DNA of 64,000 nucleotides from assembly GCF_963678635.1 (NCBI RefSeq), contig NC_087071.1, positions 44,255,095 to 44,319,094 on the forward strand, in the 5' to 3' direction. This document shows, in pieces, positions 18,986-30,300 of this stretch; position 1 is the first letter of the stretch; every line of letters starts with the position of its first letter. The notes under the pieces were generated by a model. That model was not told where the DNA came from, made no database searches, and saw only the letters and a program-made list of their open reading frames with translations. Position numbers and translations under genes: made by a program. This stretch comes from Symsagittifera roscoffensis. Its lineage: Eukaryota > Xenacoelomorpha > Acoela > Convolutidae.

Positions 18986-20115
18986 TTCTTGCGATGAGCA
19001 AAGGTATTGCAACAGGGTACTAAACTTTTCTCCCTTTATTAATTCAGTTCACAGAAGAGTCAATTAAGTAATTTACTATCTCGAAGCTTCTTGTGATATA
19101 ACACCTACATATTACCTGCATTTCTTATTTTGATATCGTAATTGATTTTTAAGTTGTTCATGCAAGTATAGTGATTGTTTTTAAGCAAAAATTGTCGAAT
19201 GTTTTCAGTTAAATAATTGTCGGCCTTATTTTTGTCGGCTTATTTACCTAATGTTTTTTTTTAGTTCATAAGCTTAACATAAACTTTTCTGCTACTTTTT
19301 AGAAACCATAAAATGTAAAATTTTCAATTCTTTTCTCGGATGTAGATTTGTTCAAAATTTTATCGCTATTGTTGGAGCTACATACTGTGTTAATTAAATC
19401 TGTTTCGGTGAAGATAATTACGCTTGCGATAAGCAAGAGTTATCAAATCGGAGTATAGACTTTTTTCGGGTTAACAACTAGTTCAACAGAATCTTTTGAA
19501 TCATTTTACCTTTTTTGCTTTTAATTAACTTATCCGATTGGTGTTATTTCAGATTTTCAGTTTTTTCTATTGGCGCGGCCTTTGAAAATGGGGAGGAACT
19601 TTGAATTCGAGTTATTCATTTTTTTTGGAAGAAAAATGTTGTCGATTATTCCCAGTTCCCTAATTTTCTACATATTTTGGTTGTTCTCTAATTACACCAC
19701 ATACTAAAAAAGAACACACCGCGCACTTAGAAAAAAAGAAAAATCGTTTTTGTAGTTTTTTATGAATATAGTCGGAACATTCTGTGATACTTTTACAGCA
19801 ACCGGCTATCCTTGTTGATTCTTTTTCTTGGTTTTGCGTGTGGAGAGTATTATTAAAATCCATCCTTTTTTTTACCGAAAACTCTTATCACGATACATGG
19901 CAGAACACGTTTCAAACACGTTACATGTCTGTTTGCTTTTTTGACAGTTACATCTGAGCAACAGGAAGAAGAAGAGTTCATTTCTCATGGTTAATGGTAA
20001 ATAAACGGAAATAAAAATTATAACAGGAAGCACTAGAAACAGTGAGAGAGAGGACAGCTAACGAACCCATTGAGTTACAAAGCACTCTCCGTTTTATCGA
20101 ATGAAATATGAAATT

Positions 20116-20362
20116 GGAGATCTTCAAAGAAAGTGAAAACATAAAGGACACATTTTAAAAAATTGTCAAATGTTGAATAAAATAAAGTAGCTGATAAATG
20201 GCTTTGACTTGGCAGTCTTATTACATAAGGTCCAAGTTTGGAGATCTTCAAAGAAAGTGAAAATATAAAGGACACATTTTAAAAAATTGTCAAATGTTGA
20301 ATAAAATAAAGTAGCTGATAAATGGCTTTGACTTGACAGTCTTATTACATAAGGTCCAAGTT
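20116..20362. repeat. 124-bp tandem duplication upstream of the EVC2-like gene
   Basis: GGAGATCTTCAAAGAAAGTG starts at 20116 and again at 20240, and the two units are almost identical (about 124 bp each). They end about 330 bp before the ATG at 20695, in the likely promoter or 5' UTR region. The near identity implies a recent duplication. Confidence 0.9.
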
Positions 20363-20694
20363 CATTTTTTCAAATGATTGTTCAATCGTAGTCGGTATAC
20401 AGCTGAATTAAATGAAAATATTTCAAACCCATCGCCGAAAAATTCTTAAACTTGCTTGTCAGAAATTTTGTGGGATGGGCTTGAACGTTTTTCCTATTAA
20501 TTTCGGTTTTATGGCGACTCCGATTGAACAATTATTTTAACTATTGATGCAGAGCTCGCTAACGTTTTATTTGGCGCCATAAATTTAATGTTTTAGAATA
20601 AAGTTTTAAATAAACTGGGTTAAAAGTTCGGTATTTCAGACCAAATGGGCAATAAAAGTAACATAAATCAACAACGTGGGCTCTTGTAATTAAA

Positions 20695-23600
20695 ATGGTG
20701 ATCAAAATCATGACAAATTTCGTCGAAATTTTCCTAACTCTTCTTTGGGTATCCGTGACACATGCCTCGTCGAATTGCGGAAATTTATGTGGGAGCATCT
20801 GTAATCTGCAATTAGTAAATCCGAATCAAAATTTATCTGCCGGGTCTTCAGTCTCGGTAGATGTTTCCTGTTCAGTTGTGAATACGAATGGAGTCGGTGA
20901 TCCGGAACCCTTCGTTCTCGTGCTAACTGCTCCCGAGCAGATTCAAGGTAACAAAAATTGGGTAATCGTGGATTATATAAGGAAATGAAGGAATTTATTA
21001 AACAAATTCAGCGTAGTTAAAGCAGATTCAACGTATATTTAAACAATTTTCAAATTTAATTGAACCCCGAGAGGACAGCAATCGGGCCCGCTAGGGTCTC
21101 AAAGCTCTTACAGATGTTAGAATTTAGTTGTTTAACCCCTAAATGGGGAATTTTGGAGAATACTAAATGGGAAATACGAATTTAATAGTTATTTTATATT
21201 GTTGCGCCAGCGTCCAATTTATGGTGGAGGTTAAAACTGAAAAACCTTAGGAGTATTAGCTGATATATTTTCTCAAAAGCTTGGATATAATGATCTAACA
21301 TAACACAAGCAATGCTTCTCTTGAATAACATATGATGTTCTTTTTATGAATTTATATGAAGTAATGATGTGGTCCCGAATGTTTAAGTTTCTAGAAGATG
21401 CAGAACTTCTACGATCTTTTTTGTCAATATCGAAAGCATGCTCCTAATATTTAAAAGCATTTTAAGAAATCATTTAACCCTTTTTTTATAGAGATTCTCC
21501 TCTCCTTTGACTGTACGTCAAATACCGCAAGCTGCCTTGTACCTTCTCTAAACGCCTCACTTGAAACTGCGACTCTGTTAGCATCGAATCCTCTGGAAAA
21601 ATACCAATTCAACGACTCCGAAGGGGTTATCATAGCGTTATCGGGATCGGTGCCAGTTGCAAGTACAGTCGAAGTGTCTGCGACTTTGAACGTATATGTC
21701 CAAAATTTGTACTCTATGCGAGATTCGATTGTCGTGGTCAACGGAAGTGTTCGCGGGTTCCACGACTTGACTCATCCAATCGGAACCTCAGCGCCGGTTG
21801 AGGTCCAAAAAACAGAAATCCCGACTCTCGGGATGTTGTCGGTGACTAATGATGAAACGTATTTGGCGATTGGCGAGACGGATACTATTGAATTTCAAGT
21901 GTTAGCGGGGGAAGTTGGATTCACCGCGACGTTGGAAATATGTGAGTTATGGATAAAGATATTGCTTTGTTGTCTATATAACCCCCCCCCCTCCCCAATT
22001 TTCAATTTCAATTTGAAAAAAAAATACTTTTTATTGTCATAATGCAGTGAAGCTTGGCATAGCGAACAAATTAATAATTGTGAACAGATTTGTTCTTGAT
22101 ACTTTGCATCGTAACATCACGCATTCAGCCATAATAACACGTAAAACACCTATAAAATGAGAAGTTTTGAAAAGGGGGGAGGGGAAGATTGGAAAGAAGC
22201 TAGAAAATAGTTTGATTAAGCCAGCTTCTCGTTTCTCTTTTTTATCTGATAATTTTATTCTATGGCGGCCATTTTTGCAAATCAGGATATGAAATCTAAA
22301 ATCTACTGAATTTGATGTCGAATTAGTGCGCAAACAAAATTCACTGCGGCGAGATTGTTTGTCAATCTGAACTGAAATTTCAACTCAATTTCATTGTATA
22401 TATTTTTTCGCACTCACAATCTATGTTTTGTAGACTCGAATTACCAACTGAATATCTTCACTTTCAATATCGACAACACAAATCTCGTGAACAATTTGGA
22501 CCACGTTGAAAACATGACGGCACTAGATCCTCTTCCTTCCATATCAGATTCGGACAATAACCAAATGTATAAAGTGGACTTGTCTGGATTTTGTTGCGAT
22601 GCTGCAACATCACATGATTTTGAGGTAGCTTTAAACTTTTGCAAAAAAATGATTGTTTTACAAACTTATTCTCATATTTCGTAACTAACAAAAAATTTTA
22701 AAATGTTTTATAGGTATTTACACTCACCATTCGGCCAGGTGTAAAATAATGATTTTAACCAAGTGCTGATGGAAAGAAAAAGTTCCTGTGTTTGATATCT
22801 GAAACTAAAAATCATTAAATCTTTAAATGTGCATTTTGAAAGTTCTCTGTTCAGATTGGATATCACTTGTGGGAGACTGCTGATCAAGGAGACGAAGTGT
22901 ACATTAGTGTCTACTTGAAAAACAGCGTCTCCGGATGGCCTCTGTTTGTGGGAATCAAAAATGCAGAGACATTTAGCACCAATCCTGGAGTCTCCGTGAC
23001 CAAGTCGTTGAAGGTTTGATTTAATCTGCAAAGAAAGCGATTTATTGCAGAAATCGATTTTAACACAGAATTTGTTATTCCAAAAACAACATCGTCGTAG
23101 CCTGATGATAACATAAAAAATTTCCTTTTTCTATGAAAAAAGATTACACGCGAAGCCAAGTGAAGTTTTCTTTGGAATCATAGATAGGGTTTTGATCTGT
23201 CTTGCATATTAACAAATGGGTAGAAATATTTAACTAAATTATCAATGTTCTTGATTCTGTGACGGCACTGATTTTATGGCTAATAATTAGTAGAGGAAAT
23301 TTTTAACATGATTCGACAGTTTTTTCGGTTTAGCTCGTATCGGCTGATCCAGTGCCTCAAGTGTACAGAGTTCAAATTGAGGTCAACAACCGAAGTCCAT
23401 ACCCTCTGAGGTCATTCAACCTTCTAGATGACATCTCTAACCTGAGGTAATGAATTATAAAATTCATCGTGACAGGTCCATTAATGGAACATTTGTTAGT
23501 TTAGATTGTAGATTAGTCGTAACTGAAGACTCGTACAAACTGACTGACTGCTTTAGAAAAACTTCAAACGCCTGCCAATGTATTTGTATTGGTGAAAGTC

Positions 23601-24383
23601 TATTTTCATGAACTGCAAAATTTTGATACACACCCAAAATTTTGCATTGGATGGAAAAAATAGAATCGTTTTTAAGAGTCGATGAACGTAGTTCAGACCC
23701 TTATGTAGGTCGCGATGTGTTTTTGTTTTTTTAGTTGCGTTTATTGACTCTTTTCCAACTGTCTGTTGGCTATATTTTATATTTTGTTTTCAGAGTTCTC
23801 GATAATTCCAATCTGCAATCCCCCTTTGACTGGACACAAACCCCCAATTCTCTGGAGACCTCTGAACCTATCATCACTACAGCACAAACCTCTTTCAACT
23901 TCTCCTATGATGTGTCGCTGGATGAAGATGGAGATGGAGGCGGATTCCCATTTGATGCAAGACAGTGGCGTGCAGTTCAGGCTTCGTTTGTGATTGTAGA
24001 TGCAGCAGAATCTGTAGATAATGTAAGCTCTTATCCTTATAATTTCCTATTTTTATTTAATCTTGATGTTCATCATCACAAATCATGTCCTAGTCTAGTT
24101 CCATAGTTAAATTGAATATCACGCTGTTGCTGCAAATCAAGTAATGGAAGAAATCGATTAATGTCTTCCAATTTTTGTATTACCAGCTCTATCGGTTAAT
24201 AGATGTACCGTTAAATGGCTCTGGCGATCAGTTTATTTCTATTTGATGGAAAGCGAGCTTATATTTAGAAAAAAGAGATTTGGGTTAAAAGTTGTTTTGT
24301 TCTTTCAGTATCTGGGAAAGGAGTTCTTTGTGTCCCCAGAATGTCCAGCTTGTTTCACAGCGAGGAACTTGGAAACTAAAGAG
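20695..24383 (+). CDS. EVC2: EVC2-like exons 1-8: signal peptide and ectodomain
   Basis: Exons: 20695-20947, 21492-21941, 22434-22624, 22714-22740 (27-nt microexon), 22855-23013, 23334-23446, 23794-24022, 24309-24383. They encode residues 1-499. After the signal peptide come SSNCGNLCGSICNLQLVNP and several beta-strand-like segments with N-glycosylation sequons (for example VNGSV). The stretch YRVQIEVNNRSPYPLRSFN (exon 6) through LDDISNLR resembles the DUF11-type bacterial-like beta repeats (inference). An acidic DEDGDGGG loop lies in exon 7. Exon 8 has a CPAC pair close to the membrane. The exon 8 donor is GC rather than GT (AAAGAG|GCAAGT); using the nearby GT would create a stop in exon 9. 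Confidence 0.7.
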
Positions 24384-27300
24384 GCAAGTATATTAATGGC
24401 TCTGTTGCAAACTCAACTAACTGCTTTAGTTCTCGGATCTTGGTAACTATTCCCTCTATTGATGACGGGAAGATCCGTTACAAGGTACAACATTATAACA
24501 TGCGTAATCGTTGAATTAGCTCTTTATTCGAGGCGGCGTTTCTTTACTAGTTCTCGCTTGCGTTAATATTCAGCTGCTCAATTGTTTTGGTATGAAATTT
24601 TCCGCAACTTTGCTTGAGTATATCTGAAAACTTTTGAGCATAAATAGGGGTGTTCTTAGCTATATGGGACGTTCTGGGCAACAGCTACTTTGTTTATGCT
24701 TTTCCTTGAGGAGAAAAGGTCTTAAATTGTCAGAAGAATTTGATCATATTAATGAAAAATTACTCGAGCTATTGTATTTCGAGCTATTAGAGTTATTTAA
24801 AAAAAATTGGAGTGAATAATGGTTTCGCGATGAATAACAAATTGATTGTATTTAGACCACTGATAGATACTATGGCTTCATAGTTGGTGTCATTCTCTGT
24901 CTCCTGTTTGGATTCCTCCTGGCAATCTTTATTCTATTCATCTCTGTATACTGTTGTGGATTCAACTCCATGATAGCAGGTAAGAAAAATCTATCTAATT
25001 TTTGATAATTTTCGAGTTACTTTCAAAGTAGAAGGAAAGTAAATCAAATCAGTTTCTGCGATATCTCTTTTTTTATGAATATGCGCAATTGCTGTGTTTT
25101 CATCAGCTTTTGTCAGAGGATAATTAGTGTGCACGCATGCCTCTATAGAAATGACTCCTACATGGTTCGGAATCACGTTAAGCAGGGGGGAGGGGGGGTA
25201 TACAGGGGTTCAGCGGGAAGTTTTCGCGAAAAGGTGTGGTGTTTATTCTTGTTTTTCGATTCTTTTCACTTTTGTTTGTTTAGTGTCCCCATTGGCAGAT
25301 GAAGAGACATGTGAAGAAAGAGAGAAGAGGCTTCGGAAGGAGTTGAGAGAGAGGAAGAGGAGTGAGCGAGAGAAGAGACACAAGATGAGAGCCAGACAAA
25401 ACCAGATTGTAAGTTCAGTCATACTTGTACCGACAAGGTTTCACTCATATAGCATTTCGGATTAACAATTTGATACTTAGACAAAGAGATCTTTGTCTGA
25501 AGTTAGTAGATAATGAGTTCTTCGGAGAATTTTCTGGGTCTAAAATTGGTAACAAGGATGCGAATTAGCTTAGAATGAAAGCATTTCATGATAGATACAG
25601 CGAATCTATTTGTTTTCCATGAGAGAATACTGAGAAATCTAACAGTGATTGAGATAAACCAAAAGTTAAACCCGTTTCAGGTCCCCAAATCGAAAGTAGC
25701 AGCTCCTAAGAGCAAATCCTACTTGGTGGGATCTAAACATGCGTACGAGGCTGCTCTTCAGTCGCTGTGTAGCCACAAGAACACCAAGGATAATATCTCC
25801 AACTACAAGGAGTGTACTGTGGTTGAGGTTGCGTCAATTGACGATGCGATCAAAGCAGACAAGGAGATAGCATGGTTAGTTGGCATCAAGGTCAATCTTG
25901 AAGGACAGGCTTTTTAATTAAGAGATTGATTCTGTTTATTTTTTAAAAGTCGATGAACGTAGTTCAGACTTTAATGTAGGTCGCGATGGTTTTTTTCCGT
26001 TTTTTCTCATGAAAAGTCTTAAAGTTTTCCTTTTGTACAGGCTCAAATTAAATTTTTTGCGGTTTGACTCTTTATTTATTTTTAAGTTCCGTTTATTTCC
26101 TTTGTTAAAAGGAGGGCAAGCTCCAGTTTCGTCAGCGAAAGTGTAAAGGCCACGAAAAACGTGATCGACTTCTAGTTTTGAGAGTGGAATTTAATTATCA
26201 GAATGCCAGCAAATTAAAATTTTACTTGTTGATCCAGTTTTTACACCAGCGGCAGCCTAGTGTATTGTTCCGAACCTTTTTTTTAAGTTAACTCGCTAAT
26301 AAAGTGTTCATGAAAAGTGTTCACTTATTTGGAATTTTCACTGTAGCATTGGACATTGTAAAGCATCTGTTCTCTGCTTTATTTGTGACTATTGTTTGGC
26401 TATTAATTATTAAGCTTCCCTGACAGAGTGGTTAGGGTGTGAGACTCTTAATCTCTAGGTCACAGGTTCGAAGCTCAGACGTAACTGAATTTTTTGTTAA
26501 TTCGAGGCTTATTTCTACTTTTTGTTTTTGCATTTTATAGAGCTACTTTTTTGTCGTGTTGTCGTTAATGTAAAAACTATATCACCAAAACTTTGCTTCA
26601 AACGTTAAAGCTTTTGAAGATTTAGCTCTTCAATTTTCTTAACAATTTCACTTTTCTGACATTTGGGTTTCGCTTTGTCACAAAATGCATTCGATTTTAT
26701 GAAAAACTTGAGCGAATTCCTTCGCTCCGCTTCCACGGTTTTTTAATTTCACAAACGCAGCAAATACTCAGATGCGTCGGTCAGGTGTTTGATGTTAGCA
26801 GAAAGTTGTCTAATTCTTTTTTGCAATGTCTAATTCTTTTTTTGGATTTTCTCTTCGTTTTTCTTTTTGTTCTTTAAGTCGTTTCCCTATCTTGAACTTG
26901 CTGCACGAACATCATTTGTCGCATCAAACTTCCTTACTCCCCCAATATGTTGAATACCGTCTCTTCATCTTCGCAAAGCCACTTAAGTATCGAATTATTT
27001 GTTGTCATCAATCAGATCTTGGTTGACAGAAAAGCAACACTCTACATTCGCTGAACCATATGATAGCGACATAATTTTTCGCAGGACCAAAAAGAGATAC
27101 ATTTGAACCACCAATTGAAGGGTACTTATATATTCATGATCAAGACTTTATTTAAAGATATCGAGATCCGAATTTGAAGTCGAGTATTTCGACGTGCTAA
27201 GAGCCTCTTTATACTGCTCGATGACAATATCAAACTCTATATGAACTTCCAGTGGCCCCTTCGTAAGTTTCTTATTATTACACTTGCGATCAGCTTAGTG

Positions 27301-30300
27301 TATTATTACGAACCTTTTTTTGTTTTCTAAACCAACTTGCAAATAAAAGTGTTCTCTTATTTGGAAATTTAACTGTAGCATTGGAAATTGCATAGCATCT
27401 GTTCTCTGCTTTATTTGTGGCGAGTGTTTGGTGCATCTTAAGCTTCCGTAGCTGAGTGGTTAGTCTATGAGACTCTTAATCTCTAGGTTGTAGGTTCGAA
27501 TCTCAGACGTAGCCGAACTTTTACATATTCGAGGCTTATTTCAGATTTTTTTATTGCACCTTGAGGTGCTTTTTGTCATGCTCTCGCTAGTGTTTGTGAA
27601 GCGAAGTTTCGCCTCTGTGTCTTAAATTGGGTCGATTTTATTTAAAAAGCCAATTATAAATTGTTCAAGAAAAAAAAGAGGTTTTCGGGTATCATTTTTT
27701 TCTTCCAATTTCGGAAGGTGAGATTTTTCAAAAAACAAGTCAGTATTTTTTCTGTTTACTTGCGTTCAATAATTTATTGCAACTGTCTGTTGGCTGTTTG
27801 TTAGGAATGTACAATAAGTTGACCGTTCTTTATAAGGAAACCTGAAGTTCCTTAACTTCCAAGCGCTTCATATTTGGTCAAGTGGTAAAATCATGCGTTG
27901 GGAGCCTAAGTGCAGGGTTTGAGATTTTTCTGTGAAAAATTGAATTTTCCGTCTGCCGTTTTTCCACTTAATTCTTGTCGGCTCTTTTTTGCAAGCATGT
28001 GAACTTTTCCGTAAAGCTCAAGAAGTTTTCACCGTTCTTAGAGTACCGTATCTAACAGTTTAAAAGATGCAAGGAATTGAGTTTCAAAATTTTGTATAGT
28101 TTTTGTTAGAAATTGTTCGTTGAAGTTTCTCGGGCCTAAATGGTTTCAGCATTTTTTATCTTGGCGAAGTTGCCTCATTATATGTCGTTCAAAGGTCAAA
28201 GGTATAGCTTAATGCGTTTTTGTGCTTCTGTTGACGGAAAATCTTGAAACTTTTCTAACACAAAGTATTCTAGCTTTTCTTGAGCTAACTTTTCTCAAGT
28301 TTCTTAGATTCTCCGACTCATTTTATGTAGGGGTAACGAATGCTCTTGGAATCGCAATGGTCCTAGGTTCGAATGTGACCACGACCACGATTTTTTTTTC
28401 AAACTGGAAGAATTGCGTTTCAAAAGAACTGTCGGTCTATGATTTTTCTACTGATAATTTGTTTGCCTAGTTGACACAATTTTTATGCACGCATTTTTTT
28501 GTAGTTGCTCATTGTGTTTTGGTTAACTCCTGCAATTTTTTTTCTAATAACTTTGACTTAGTATATTTTCCTTTTTTCGCTGAAATTTTTTTTATCGGTC
28601 TTTGATAATTTTGTTTTATATTATTGGCTTAGTGACCTAATTTTGGGTGCTGTCAAGGGAAACAATTTTTTTATTTTCCCCTCCAGAGCGCAAAAGATGC
28701 TAAAACCTTACATAAGAATTTATAGTTCAACATTTTTCATGAAACAAGTTGTTATTCGGTTCTGGTTCTACGCGAATTTTACCAAGCTTGGTTGGCTCAG
28801 TTGTCTCTCAGTATTTATTTTGAATTTTAATTAAAAGCCGTGGATTGTTTTAGGTCGTGTGTCTCATAAATAGAGCATCATTCCACGCAATATTTTGGAA
28901 GTTTTTTCTTGTGGTTTTTCGAATACTTTTTGCTCTTAGTAGCTCTCCTTTCCTTACCAGCTTGTTAGCATGCTATGCTATTTTTATGAGGTATGGCAAG
29001 TGGTGCGAAGCTCAGCTTCCTCTCTGTGCTTCAAAAAATATATATTTTTAGCTGAGTGGCTTTGTTTCTGTCCGCTTGCACTGCTATGTATGTGATGTGT
29101 CGGAAGTGTTTGGAAGCTCAACTTCGCCTCTGTAGAATGTTGACTTATATTCATAAGCAATCAGTAGAAAAAATGAATGGCATGTTTTTGTGATGCTCTA
29201 ACAGTGTAACTGTAATATTACATGCTCATGCTATTAAAATAAGTCGTATCGTTTTTTGTTTGACTTCGTTTATCTAACTGGTTTTTGGAATATTTTTCAG
29301 TTTTTTCGAACACTACCCAGCCACAGCTGAGACAAAGAATTCAATTGAAAAAGTGAGTAGTAGCTTTCTCCTTAAATAAGCAGTTAACCTCCTACTTAAA
29401 CAGATAAGTTACTAGCGTTTTGCGTTAAGTCTTTTTTTTGAAAATGCGATTACGTGAGTGACGCTCCTAATCATAAGATCGGATATTCAAATCCGGGAAA
29501 GTTTTTTTTCGCTCGAGTTTTGCTACTTTATTGATGGCTAGTGTTAGTAAAATTACAATCGGTCGTAGAACAGATGTGATAAGGTGATACTGCTAATCTC
29601 AAAATTGAACTTTAATTTTTTTCAAGGCGTATTTTCAGTATTTTCCATATTTTGTTTTGCCTGTTTAGAGCTCTTTTTGCATTTTCCTCATTTGGGAAGC
29701 ACAGCTTCGTTTCTGTGTAAAGTCTTTGCATTCATGCTTCGAAGCCCATAGAAAAAATCCGCAGTATAAAGAAAAACCGGTTTAAAATTTTTTGACTTTT
29801 GGTCAAATAGAGCAAGTTTTGAACAAATAAAGCGAGCTTGCAGGCTTAGAATTTGGAAATGAGACGTAAAATCTTAGTTTTACTTCAGGAAAATTAGTTG
29901 TTGAAGTTTCTTTTAGCGAACTCTTGACTTTTACATATTCGAGAACTTTTACATATTCGAGGCTTATTTCAGATTTTTTTATTGCACCTTGAGGTGCTTT
30001 TTGTCATGCTCTCGCTAGTGTTTGTGAAGCGAAGTTTCGCCTCTGTGTCTTAAATTGGGTCGATTTTATTTAAAAAGCCAATTATAAATTGTTCAAGAAA
30101 AAAAAGAGGTTTTCGGGTATCATTTTTTTCTTCCAATTTCGGAAGGTGAGATTTTTCAAAAAACAAGTCAGTATTTTTTGTGTTTACTTGCGTTCAATAA
30201 TTTATTGCAACTGTCTGTTGGCTGTTTGTTAGGAATGTACAATAAGTTGACCGTTCTTTATAAGGAAACCTGAAGTTCCTTAACTTCCAAGCGCTTCATA

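Larger units (their letters stand above)
16960..20694. other. RAB23-EVC2 intergenic region
   Basis: No recognisable gene. Contains a family A repeat (18511-18985), a fragment of the 'GGTCGGAACATTCTGTG' repeat family (about 19583-19826) and a 124-bp tandem duplication (20116-20362) a few hundred bases before the EVC2-like start codon. Short open frames (for example 17163-17387, 17863-18066) have no recognisable domains. The EVC2-like promoter should lie in the last kilobase, but I see no clear TATA or initiator. Confidence 0.5.

Noticed and set aside
24384..24395. GT donor within GAGGCAAGTATATT for EVC2-like exon 8
   Set aside because: It leaves phase 1, and joining to exon 9 then reads AAC CAC TGA, a stop before the membrane helix.
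27442..27514. tRNA-Lys(CTT) gene
   Set aside because: Good A and B boxes and a plausible anticodon, but the T-stem is mismatched and the segment recurs inside a larger repeat; called a tRNA-derived repeat module instead. The same applies to 26414-26486 and 44094-44166.
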